Origin: Uloborus plumipes | Lineage: Eukaryota; Arthropoda; Arachnida; Araneae; Uloboridae | Assembly: GCA_038373865.1 (NCBI GenBank) | Contig: JAXGGA010002845.1 | Span: forward strand, 49,528-113,527 | Length of the DNA: 64,000 nt | Reading direction: 5' to 3' | Part shown: piece by piece, positions 35,101 through 47,100 of the stretch | Position numbering within the stretch: the stretch's first letter is position 1 | How the letters are laid out: each line of letters begins with the position of its first letter | Notes under the pieces: generated by a model | Databases searched by the model: none | Told to the model about the DNA's origin: nothing | Seen by the model: the letters and a program-made list of their open reading frames with translations, nothing else | Program-made: the position numbers and the translations under genes

Positions 35101-38100
35101 GTCTACCCATTGGCTGCTGCACCTTGGAGTTTAGTTTACTTAGTATACTGTAACGTTTTTCCAAAATTTTTAAGTAAATACTAGTAGAGTGTATGAGCTA
35201 ATATTTAGAAAAGTGCCAATTTGAGTCCCAAGTGAATTTTCACTAATATTTCAATAACTAGTTTAAAAAATAAAAATCCCCAGAAAGAAGATAAGGTTCT
35301 GCTTTCATTTCATCTAATAAAATCAGAAAAAAAAAATTTTTTTTCTTCAGAAAATATTGTTTTTATACATCAAAAATCAGATCGGTAACGTGTCCCCAGT
35401 AGCAAAGCTTAGCATGCAAACAGGTCATGCGCACTTTCTAACTTCCCAAAAAAAAAACGCACTTGCACAAAAAACGATTCTATTTTTACCCCTTTGTTAA
35501 TATTTTACTTCATTTTTGTTTTAATCGATTTCTGATTTTCTAGCCGATGCGAAATAATCGTGTCCCAAGTTCCGCCGTCAGAGTGGTAACAATAACTTCT
35601 GATCTATGTTTAGCAGCGTGGGAAATAAGTATTTCATTTTGAGGAGCAGTACTGCTCCTCAAATTTTGTTATTGAGGAGCAGTTCTGTAAAATTGAGGAG
35701 CAGTTTTACGAAACTCACCAAATAACATCAACACGAAAACAAATAACGTTTAAGAACTATTTTCTATCTTTTAAGTTTTAAAATAATGCCTTATTTATTA
35801 ATCAAAAAAATAATTTAAATTTATCAAGTATACTCTCTTGACAGCTAATTTTTTATTAATTAGCTAAATCGGCATTAAAAGGACGATTCAGTTTGCGAGC
35901 GACGCGAACGAACGAAGCGTTTTTCGCTCGCAGATGAAAAATTCCGATTATTCACACTAGATACGGGCGAAAGTCACGTGATGGTATTCACCCACTAAGG
36001 ATAAAGCGCGCGCATCTCGCGAGAGCCAATGAAATCGGATGTCCACGCGGCCAAAACAGAGCAAAGATGGCGCCTTCCCTCTGATTGGCTGTCGCTCTCG
36101 TTGCGAAATTTCGTTCTCCTTTCGCACGCGACGATATCTAGCATGCTAGAACGCTGACGGCAGGCGAATATTCGCCGCGTTGTCATGGGAACGCATTCCC
36201 GAAACCGGTTTCGCGGGGAAAAGTTCGCTTCGCCCGCGCGTTTCGCTCGCAATCTGAATCGCGCTTAGCTGATAACGCGAGCTACTTTGAGTTGGTCACG
36301 CCCTATGTGGAGAGATAACGTTAATCAAAGAGGGGGCCGGACGAACGGATTCGATGCACAAATTTTAAAGTTAGAAACGTTTAGTTTTGCCAAATGTTAT
36401 TTTTTTTTTTAAAAAGTGTTTTTTTTTTGCATCGCAAAATTTTCGATGCAATTTAGGATATTGCATCATCTTTCACTCGTTTTGAATCGCAAACTGCGAT
36501 GCGATACCGCTTATTTCCCACGCTGATGTTTAGGCTCCCAAAATCATTTCCTGCACCTATACCACGTGATACTGAGTACCTGGTGGGATGTTTTATCAAA
36601 TCGTAATTAAAAATTCGCATTTCTGCATCTAAAATTGTATGTAAGATTTTTTAAAGTGATTTTATAAAATGTGTGTCATTTGAGTCATCAGATCGGTAAC
36701 ACGCTCTAAAATGCGCAGTTTTTATTATTTTAAAAATTATTTTATATATAAGTATAGTCCTTTATTACAAGTGAAAAAACCAAGTGTTTGATTTTGGTTT
36801 AGCTTGATCGACTCGGAAATAAAAAACAAACTTTGTCAGTTTGTCAGATTGGTAATGGTCAGAGCGGTAACATTGAAAAACAGCGAATATGTAACAGAAC
36901 TAACTCACACGTGTCAAAATTATAAAAAGCAAAAATCATAGGTTTTAGCCATATATTGAATATTTTTGTTCTTGAAAAATGAAAAGCAATGAGTTTTAGT
37001 ACAATTGCTTCATTTGTTGTTTGTATGACCTAAAAATAGAAGTTAGTAAAATAAGAAAAATTGACTCTGCAGAAATTAAGTTAATTAATTATTATTATTT
37101 TATTTATTTATTTTTTTGGTGCTTCAATTTCTCATAACATTGCTAAATAACTAGATAATAACTAGCATGCTAAATTTGAATTTCTGATCAAGAAATTAAA
37201 TTTCCTGCAACTAATTAAAGAAAAGCAAGCAGCAGAGTTGTGTGTTGAAAAAGTTGAAGTTGTGTGTTGTTTCAAAACAAAACAAATGTTTTATTAGCTT
37301 GGATTTGGTAATCTTATAATTTATTTTATCTAAAAACGTTATCGCTCATTTTTATTTCCAAGAAATGCTTTTTTATAATGAAATTTGATGTTTTAGCCTG
37401 ATATATATATTTTAATATAATTATCTTAATTCTATGTTAAAAATGCAAGGAAATGATATCATATTTAGAGATGTTAACGAAGACTGAAAGCATAAACTCA
37501 AATATGTAGCTCATATTAACATCAGATCTGTAACATTCATCAGATCTGTAACGGCTTAAAAGTGAGTAATCTAAGGAGGGGGTGAATAACTTCCTTGACC
37601 TCCCCCCTTTTTAGCCTACTTTCCCGATAAAAATAAAAGAAAGACGAAAAAAGTATTAAAAGTAGCTTAATGCATCTAAAAAATATCGCCAAGTTAAAAA
37701 AATAAAGAGGTAAAATGAATATCGAAAAATTAAAAATTTGAAAGTAGGGTATTGAGATGGGGAATTTGTGTGTCGGTCTGTCGGTCGGTCTGTCCCCCCC
37801 TAATAACTTTTGAATAAACATTCCGATTTGGACAAACTTTTTTTTGTTAGAAAGATCTCGGCGAGTACAGCTCATTCCCATATTTGATTTTTTGATTTGA
37901 ACAATTTTTGGTTCAATTTTGAGCCGTTCAAACAACCGGTCCCGCGATACTAACTTTTGAATGAACAGTCCGATTTGAACAAACTTTTTTTTGTTCGAAA
38001 GATCTTTTCAAGGATACTTCATTCCCGAATGTACATTTTCGATTTGAACAATTTTTTTTTCAACATTGAACCGTTCAAACAAGCTGTCACCCCTAATAAC

Positions 38101-41100
38101 TTTTGAGTGAACTGTCCGATTTAAACAATTTTATTTTTTTCGAAGCATCTCGGCAAGGATACTTTATTACCGTATTTAAATTTTAAATTTGAACATTTTG
38201 GTTCAACATTGAACCGTTCAAGCAACCTTTCCCCACCTAATAACATTTAAGTGAACCGTCCGAATTGGATAAACATTTTTCTTTGTTTGAAAGATCTCAT
38301 CAAGAATACTTCATTTCCGTATCTACATTTTCGATTTGAACGATTTTTCGTTCAACATTGAACCGTTCAAACAAGCTCTCACCCCTAATAACTTTTGAGT
38401 GAACAGTTCGATTTAAAAAAACTTTTTTTTGTTCGAAAGATCTCGGCAAGGATACTTCATTACCCTATTTAAATTTTCAATGTGAACATTTTTTCGTTCA
38501 ATATTGAACCGTTCAAGATTTCTAAACCTTTCTCCACCTAATAACTTTTAAGTGAACAGTCTGAATTGAATAAACTTTTTTTGTTCGAAAGATCTCGGAG
38601 AGACTCATTCCCATGTTTCACTTTTCAATTTGAACCATTTTTCGTTCAATGATGAACCGTTCAGAAAATTTTTTAACATGAGCGCCTACTGGGAAATTTA
38701 AATTGAATGTTGATTTTGAACTTAAAGGCGGATTTCCTTCAAACTAACTTTGTAAGAAAACGGTTTTGATAAAAAATGTATGTTAAGTACTTTTCTGAAA
38801 AATCTTCTGTGAGGCCTCTGATTCCGACTCCGACTCCGCAAACATGGCGGAAATGCAGGCTCAGAAAAAAAAAGACTGACTGGGCAGACGATTTTTTGTT
38901 TATTTATTCATTTTTTTTGTTTAATTAATTATTATTATTTTTATTTATTTATTTATTTAGTTTTGGCAGACGATATTTTTTTTTGATTACAAAAATTGTT
39001 CATTCACTAGAGCCTTTTATTCTTTACTTATATTTAACAACTGGCAACGGATTAAAAATAAAATTCGAGACATTTTATTAACGAACGAGGTTTTTTTTCT
39101 TTCTTTGACAAAATGCGTTTTGATGTTCTTTGTACTTTTATTTTATTTATTATTTTTTTTTCTTTTGAAAACGATTGTGAATTTTTTCTACGGAAGAACT
39201 ATAACAGTTACATTCTTTAAAAGGTGCGACAAAACTTTATTTACTCGTTTATTTACTTTTTACGTGTCCATTTCGTCTGATGAGGAGGGTAAATTTTGCT
39301 TTTAGAAATCAGCTTTAAGTGCTATAAAGGTATGTTTGACATAATTTTCAGTTTTAGATATTCAAGAGAATATTGATTAGATGCTAGAATGCCGATGTCG
39401 ATGTACGGGAAAGTAGGCTCGTTTAGTTCTTGACAGAACTTCTTGTTTTTCTTGCATTTAGACCCAATTTAGACTTAAAATCCAATACTAGTTTTTTTCT
39501 GCAAAAAAAATTTTTTTTTCAGAAAACTCCAACTTCAAATTGGCACTTTTCTAAATATTGGCTCGTATAATTTCTTTACTTTCTTCCTAGGATAGCAAAA
39601 AATCCCCTGAAGAAGAGGAACTAATAGAATTGAAGTCATCATTGAGTAACTCCCAACCAACTGATGTTTTGATCAAGTTATGTAAAACACTTGACCAAGC
39701 AAAGGCTGTGATGAAATTTGTTGAATCATTGGCTGAAAAAACTCTTCGTAGTACTGTTACTTTAACCTCTGCCAGAGGACGTGGAAAATCGGCAGCTTTG
39801 GGTTTGGCCATGGCAGCAGCTATTGCTCATAACTACACAAACATACTCGTAACTTCTCCACATCCTGATAATTTAAAAACTCTTTTCAAATTTTTATTAG
39901 AAGGTTTAAATGCCCTTGGTTATGAGGTATGTTGCTTTTTATATTTTTATTATCAATTTGATTCGTTCTGTGTTATTGAAAAGTTCGTATGCGTGTTCTA
40001 CTTTACTAAAAAAAATTATGTTTACTTATGTGGAAAAGATTCTTATTTAAAATTCTAAATTATGGTTCATTTGTATTTTTACTTTTTTATATATAGCGAA
40101 CCTGGATTTTATTTCATACATTTTCCCACTTTTTATATCATTTTCTGTTTTTCTATAAAAAGTGCTAATTATAAAATAATGCCAAATTTTTCGGAGTTTA
40201 CATTATCTTTTTCCAGAAAATTTGAAATTGTTGTACTAGTTGATAAAAATAATTTTCATCTCCAAGACTCACACAAATCTTCTTTTATCATAATTCTCCC
40301 TCTTTTTATAAATATTAGTTTGTTTTATCAATGTCTAAGCCTCTATGTCATCCTGCCCATCCGTCTTATTGTCCTTCGGACAATTGAAGAAATCTCATTC
40401 CACAGGCAATCATCCTTCACGAAAATTAAAGCCTTAGGCTGCTGCCGCTCTTCTTCGTAACTGTTTCAGAAGTTTATGATGCATTTTTTTTATATTAGAT
40501 TTAATACCCTCTCTCTCTCTCTCTTCCGCTGACAGTGTTGAACCAAAAAAAAAAAAAAAGTGATGGAGGTTTTCCTCACAGCTGATTAATTGGTTCAAAT
40601 CATAAAACTTTTTTTTCTATAAAAGCCGACCAAAAAAAAAAAAAAAAAAAAAAACTCTCCAAAACCCACTTTCACTGTGTGACTAGTTCATTCTTTATTT
40701 ATTTATTTGAGGCAAATGCAATAGGTATTAAGTATTACGGGCCCGTTAGTATTACACTGTTTAATTTACTTTTATTTAAGATTAATCTTACAAATTATTT
40801 AATCTTACAAATTGCAAAATTTTCTTGTATAATTATATTTTTGAATTAGACAGTAAACACTACTTTAACATATTTAGAAAACAACTGATTATGAAGAGGT
40901 AAGATCACTCAACCCAGAATTCAACAAAGCAATTGTGCAAGTTAACGTTGTCAGAAAACATCGTCAGACTGTAAAATACATTTACCCATCAGCAAATCTA
41001 AAAGTTGGCCTTGTTGAGCTTGTAGTTATTGATGAAGCTGCAGCTATCCCTTTACCATTTGTAAAAAGTTTGCTTGGTCCTTACTTGGTCTTCATGGCAT

Positions 41101-44100
41101 CAACAATTAATGGGTGAGTACTCTCTTGAACTTTTTGTTGTTATCCTGCATAAATGATTCTTATAAAGAAAAATACTGAAATGCTACTTTTTGGAAATAA
41201 GAAGTTATCTTATATTTTTGTAGATATGAAGGAACTGGCAGATCTTTGTCTTTGAAATTAATCTCTCAACTCCGTGAACAATCTGTAACTAATCCTAATC
41301 GCCCAAGTGTAAAGCAAAGACCTCAAGTTGGTAAGTTATAAGTTGTATTTGAAAGCAGGGGTGATTGTGTTCCGGTATTTTACCGGATTTACGGTGTTTC
41401 CATGATCGATTCTGGTATTTTCATGTTCGAAAATACCGGAAATAAAATATTTTTAGTTATGCTTTTATCTTTCCACTTCCGGATTTATTTTCTTTTTCGA
41501 ATCTTTGATGATTATACCGATAATTATTAATAATATTCATCAAATAAAAATGTTAAGATGAAAATTCTAATTGTCTTTTTACCTTACTAAATTATTTTAT
41601 TTGCATCCGATATGAGAATCAAATTTTTCTCACTTTTGAACTTTTGATGCTTATTACCCTTAGTTAGGAGACAAGCAAATGAAATGCAACAAAATATAAC
41701 AAATGCAACTTTCATTACTTTATAAATGCTTTCGCACAACAAACAGTAATTCTGTTATACTTTTGCTTTCTCCTTGAAATATTTTTTGGAGATAATTGCT
41801 CATCACCAGCTCAAAAGTAAATTTATTACTCATTTACAATGTAATTAAATGCATGTACATTATTTTGACTAAAAACTATTTGAATATATGAAATGTGTTA
41901 GTTTATGAAAGGAAATTAATTATTATGTATGTATAATTATAAAATTAGGTGTGCTTAAGTAATAGGGGCCTTGGTTTAAAAAAAACACCCCCCCCCCTTT
42001 TCCTTAAAAACTTTCAGGTATTTTTTATGAACTCACAATCACCCCTGTTTGAAAGCATCATATTTAAAAAAAATGCAAGTGTTGATAGTAAAGCAAAATT
42101 AATTTTTTTCGCGGTCACAATACTTCCTTTAATACATAAAAGGAAGTAAAAGAAAAAAGCTTTCTTCATTCTCAGCAATTGTATCATTTTTGTAACTGTT
42201 CGTATATTATACATTCATTTCAAGCTACTGTTTGAAGTAATAGTTTAAAAAAAAAGAGAAAAAAAAGCAAAGGTACAACCTAGAATTGTTTAGCAAATAT
42301 TGCACTAATTTAGTTTTACCAAAAGATTTATTTGATGTCTGCACTTTTTTACTATATATATTTTCAAATATTCTTCTAAAATTTATCGGACAACTGTTTT
42401 CTAAGAATCAAATATGCAATACATGCCATAATAAAGTTCCAGGATTAAACATGCGTTTTTGCCAAACTAGTCTTTTACATAGAAACAAAACAAGTGAGCT
42501 ATTGAAAGTAATGGTGAGACCTGCCCTACTTACAGATTTTTTCAGCGAGCAAGACATGTTTTGTACTATTCTTTCCACCTTTGCTCTGAAATAAAAAAAT
42601 TAAGGGACTTAAAAGTTGAAATAAAATTCCCATCATGTACTGTATTAGTGTTTTATTTGAAAATATTTATTTATTTTGCTTCCTTTGTTGTTTAAAAGGT
42701 TTTGAAATCTGTTTTTTAGGGCGTGTTCTACACGAAATTACTTTGAATGAATCTATTCGTTATTCTAGTGGTGACAAAGTAGAAGCATGGTTGAACCAGT
42801 TACTATGTTTAGATGTATCTGTTCCTCCCGTTATTTTATCTCCACCTCCTAATCCAAGTGATTGCAAGTTATATCCTTTTCAATTGATATCAGTGCTGTT
42901 AAATTTTTTATTGACTATTTAAAGTGACTCTTCTTTTATTGAATTTAAGATTAAGCTCAGAATGACAAGTTACAAAATATTCAAGGTAATCTATAGAAAA
43001 AGCAGTGCAGTGCAGTGCAGTTCTTTTCTTTTTTTATTTTTTTTAAAATTTTTTTTTAAAGTAAGGCTTTTTTTAGTTAAATTTTAAGGTAAACCTGAGG
43101 CAAGTAAAAAGTATGCAATTTGATCTGAGGAATTCACACCAAAATTGGATCAATTTGCTTATCAGTTAAGAATTGCTTCTTATTTATTATTATTGTCATT
43201 ATTTTGACTATTTTCAATTATTTAACTATTTTAAGTCATTTTAAATTAAGAAAATATTTCAACTCATTAATGCCTGACATTTTTTTCCCCCAAAGATATT
43301 TTGTATACTGGTTACAAACAGTGTTTAATGGACAGGAAAAATAATAAAAAAAATTATGTAAAAAATAGTTTTTTTATTAAGGAAAGAAATATCTTCCCTT
43401 AAAAGTTACGATAGACCCCAGAGGATACATACTTTTTTTACTAAAATTTTTTTCTGCCTACCATATAATATGTAAAAAGACATTTTATAAAAAGAAATAA
43501 AATCAGCAGTTAACATAAACTGGGAAGCAGGGAATAACTTTGAAAACTCAGCTTTTTTTTCTTGAGATTGTGAACAATGTGATTTTTGATAAAGATCATA
43601 TTAAAACTGCTACAGAACACACTTTACGATGGTTATGCGCTGCAATCTGTTAATAACGAATTAAAATAATACCAAGGTACTAATTGAACGCTATTATTTG
43701 GTTGAAATGTTCATTTGGGGGAAATTCAGACCCTTTTTTGGATTGTCCCTAAAAAGAGATGCTAGGCATAAATAGGTTAAAGTTTGTTAAAACCTGGGGA
43801 TAATTATGTTCCTTCCATTGTAATTAAAAATAATTATTTTCATGAATTTATTAGTATGTAATAATTTTTTTAATCATTCAAATACTTTTTGTTTTTTATT
43901 TTCATTGAATGCAAGCTCATTCTAAAGCTAATGCCTTATTATCATCATTACTGTTACTGGTGATATTTTTCCTCTACTTATGACCAGTGTTGGAAATAAG
44001 TAATCGTTAGTCGCGTTTTGCGACCAAAAATTTTGATTTGACGCCTAGACTTCTAATCCTGAGTGCCAAATTTGACACCTGAAGTTTTGGTTCACATTAA

Positions 44101-47100
44101 AGCTTTTTTCCCCTAACCCATCGTGATTATTACTCAAACTATAAATTTGTAACAGTAATTTAAAAATACGAAGAATTTTGTCTGAAAAATAATTTTTTCA
44201 TGATACCTAGACGTAAGTGATACCTAGACTAGTTTCATCATGATACCCAGACGTAAATTCTTGTTTCAAACACTGCTTATGACTGATGTTTTCCTATTTG
44301 CTACTCAGATGAAAAAAAAAAAAAAGCAAAAGCAGTGTCACAAAAAGTGAATGCAGTATCAGAAAGACAGTATCAGAATTTCGAGAATTTTGTTTACCCC
44401 CCCCCCTCCCCTCCTCTCCCAAGTACATTAAGTAATTACATAACTGCCAATTCTCCCTAGAAGTTTAGAAGTAGTCTCAATTTTGAGATAATATGCAATT
44501 CAAAAAAATATTAAAATCATCTGAAATTTCTGTAAAAAACATTTAAATTCTTTACATGAAAATATAAGAATGCTAATTAGTTCCTTTGGTCAAGGGAGAG
44601 GGTGGAATCTTCTCAAAACATTATAGTCACTGTTGTTTAATAAGTAGCAGAAATTGGAACTGAAATTATGCCCACCTAGATTTTGGCTGTTATATACTGT
44701 TGTCCCCGCTTAATGGGGTCACAGATGAACAAATACTCCTCTTACACAAATAAAATATCCAAATCCTTTCCAGCCATAGACGCAATGTTAAAGATCCTCG
44801 CTTAATCAAATAATATTTCTTGGAACAGACAGTATTCATTTAAGCGGGGCCGACAGTATGTAATAATTTGATTCTTGTAATGTTAGTACATTGCATGATA
44901 TTAGAAATACTTATTCTTCTTAAGTGCTTTAGGCACTTTCTTACTAAGACTTGCATCAAATAAAGAAGAAAGAAAGCCAAAAATAAAAGAAACAAAGAGC
45001 AAATTTGGTTTAAAATCGATCATTAAAAAAAAAAGTACATGAAACGTGTGATATATTAAAGAATATTTGCCTCCAGCTTGACTACTTCCTATTCCAGACT
45101 AACAAGTCCACAATAAGGACGAAACTGCAGTCTCGGAATGGTAACACTTAGTTGGCGGTATATTGCATGTGTGTGTGTTTTATAATGTTTAATTTTGCAT
45201 TGTTATGTTAATGTGCTGTTTTCCTTAACATTGTGTAACATATTATGTCAGCAAAGATACACTTTTTAGTTTCAATAAATTTGCTGAAAAATTTCTTCGA
45301 AAATTGGTGTCCATTTTTGTAGCTTCTCATTATAAAAATAGTCCAAATGATTTACTCATAATGTCAGATGCTCCAGCCCATCACATATTTTGTTTGTGTG
45401 CTTCATCAGGAAAAAAACTCCCTGAAATTTTATGTGTTTTACAGGTAAATATAATTTACTGCTGTTATAGCTGCGTCAGTAAACTGAAATAAGGGCCCTT
45501 CTCCACATCAGCAGAAAACGGGAGCATAAAGCAGAAACGTAAAATGGATTAAATGGTATTTCTATGTAAAGTACCTGGTTTTTCTGTTTCTGCCTTCGGT
45601 TTCGGTCGCGTTTCCCGCTGATGTGGAGCAGGGCCCTAAGTAATAATCACGCATATAAGCTTATCTTAGAATCTTCTTAATTATGATGTTAGAGTCCCCT
45701 CTTTTCTTTCTTCTTTTTTTTTTCTTCTCTCAATGAAATTGAAAAGGAGATAATATAGCTGAAGATGGTTTTTTAAGTGAAATGAACCTAAATTTTTTAG
45801 TGTAAAAAACTTTTTGTTTGTAAAAAAGATTGTTTTATCCTTGTTAATTTAAAATTTTGTATTTTTGGGGAAGTAGAAATGTTTGCTGATAATGCCACTG
45901 AGAAATGGAAGTTTATAAACTTCTCTAATTCCATTATAGTTAATTATGTAAAATAACTGAAGTGATAAAAAATAAATTTTCTATAAATGTATCAGTGGGT
46001 GAAAATATTCCAAATGTTAAAGGTATTTAAAACATGTGATTTGCTTTTGTTTTTTCATCTCTAGTGCACTGTAGTCGTTTGTATCACCTGTGCTAATCAC
46101 AAAAAGTAGGGCGCACTTTTATGCTTGCATTTGTCAGGAACTGCCACTCCAAGTATGAAACTTATAGGAAACCGTTCTTACAGCATTCAAGCAACATCAA
46201 GTTAAATCAAACATGCCTCTGCATTGGTTTCCAATGAAAAGTACTCAATAAGCTTGGTCTTTTAGCTGTTGTTTTTTCTCATAGACAAGTGCTGCCTTTA
46301 CTTAAATAATGCGTATTGTTGCTGCAATTTCATTCTTGTTCAAGATACTGAATTCAGGCTGAACTGTTGATTGGTACTATTATTTGTGTATTTATTTTTC
46401 TTAAAACAAGGCTTTAGCTGATAAAATTTTAGAACAATCAAGTTTTTGATAGATGTAGCTATCACCTCCTTGTTTTGATGGTTTTGAAATTAGTATTTCA
46501 TTGGTATAAAGAAGTAAATGAATAAAGAACAACATATAAAAGGTTTAAATTTAACTATACAAGCTTAAAATTAATAATCTTGTAATTTGATTTAATTACA
46601 TTGGTACTCGTTTGTTGGAAAAGTTGACTCATTATCTTTTGCCATTATAAAAAAAACCTTTCCCGTATTCAAAATTGACTTAAAATAGGTCTTCTACCTA
46701 ATACATACTTAGTAATTAATCAATGTTGATGAAAAACGAGTAAATAAATTTCTACTTATTAATTTTTTTAAGGGAAAAAAAAGTTATTGCATAATGTGCA
46801 GCAACTTCTAATACCCACCCAAAAAAATAAATAAAATGTAAACTTTGTCTGTTGATTATGAAAAATATAGCCCAGTCTAATGTCAAATTTAATATAAAAA
46901 AATATAGAACTAAAGGCCAGCCGAAGTTTCTATTTCGTATTTAAATATATTGCTTCGGATTTTACATGCATGTTTAGCATGTTATTTTTAAGCATTTCTT
47001 AGTGGTGATTTCAATTAGTTAATCAAATGTTTCTTGCAGACTATTTTTGCATTTTTTAATCTGCGTTGCAGGTTGCTAAAAAGAAAATAAATAAAAAGGA

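Larger units (their letters stand above)
35195..39564. mobile_element. Large TIR element hosting two nested transposons
   Basis: GAGCTAATATTTAGAAAAGT, then GCCAATTTGA, at 35195-35224 is mirrored at 39536-39564. Inside lie a hAT element (35614-36525) and an inverted copy of the minisatellite element (37619-39413). The remaining core repeats CAGATCGGTAAC-like words at about 35381, 36690, 36845, 37522 and 37541. The right terminus ends about 25 bases before NAT10 exon 6. Confidence 0.55.
42871..45239 (+). other. NAT10: U12-type AT-AC intron (NAT10 intron 9)
   Basis: The donor ATATCCTTTT matches the AT-AC minor-spliceosome consensus. TTCCTTAAC at 45221-45229 is the U12 branch-site consensus, with its A 11-12 bases before the acceptor AC at 45238-45239. 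Splicing here gives DCKLYYVSKDTLF, matching the family; no GT-AG alternative keeps LYYV. The intron also carries a hAT and a pogo-type MITE. Confidence 0.9.

Noticed and set aside
39927..40058. Extension of NAT10 exon 6 beyond its donor
   Set aside because: The protein after the donor is Phe/Tyr-rich intron sequence, and exon 7 continues the family alignment directly.
42869..42870. GT donor two bases before the AT-AC donor of NAT10 intron 9
   Set aside because: Pairing it with the downstream CAG acceptor drops the conserved LYYV and has a poor donor context.
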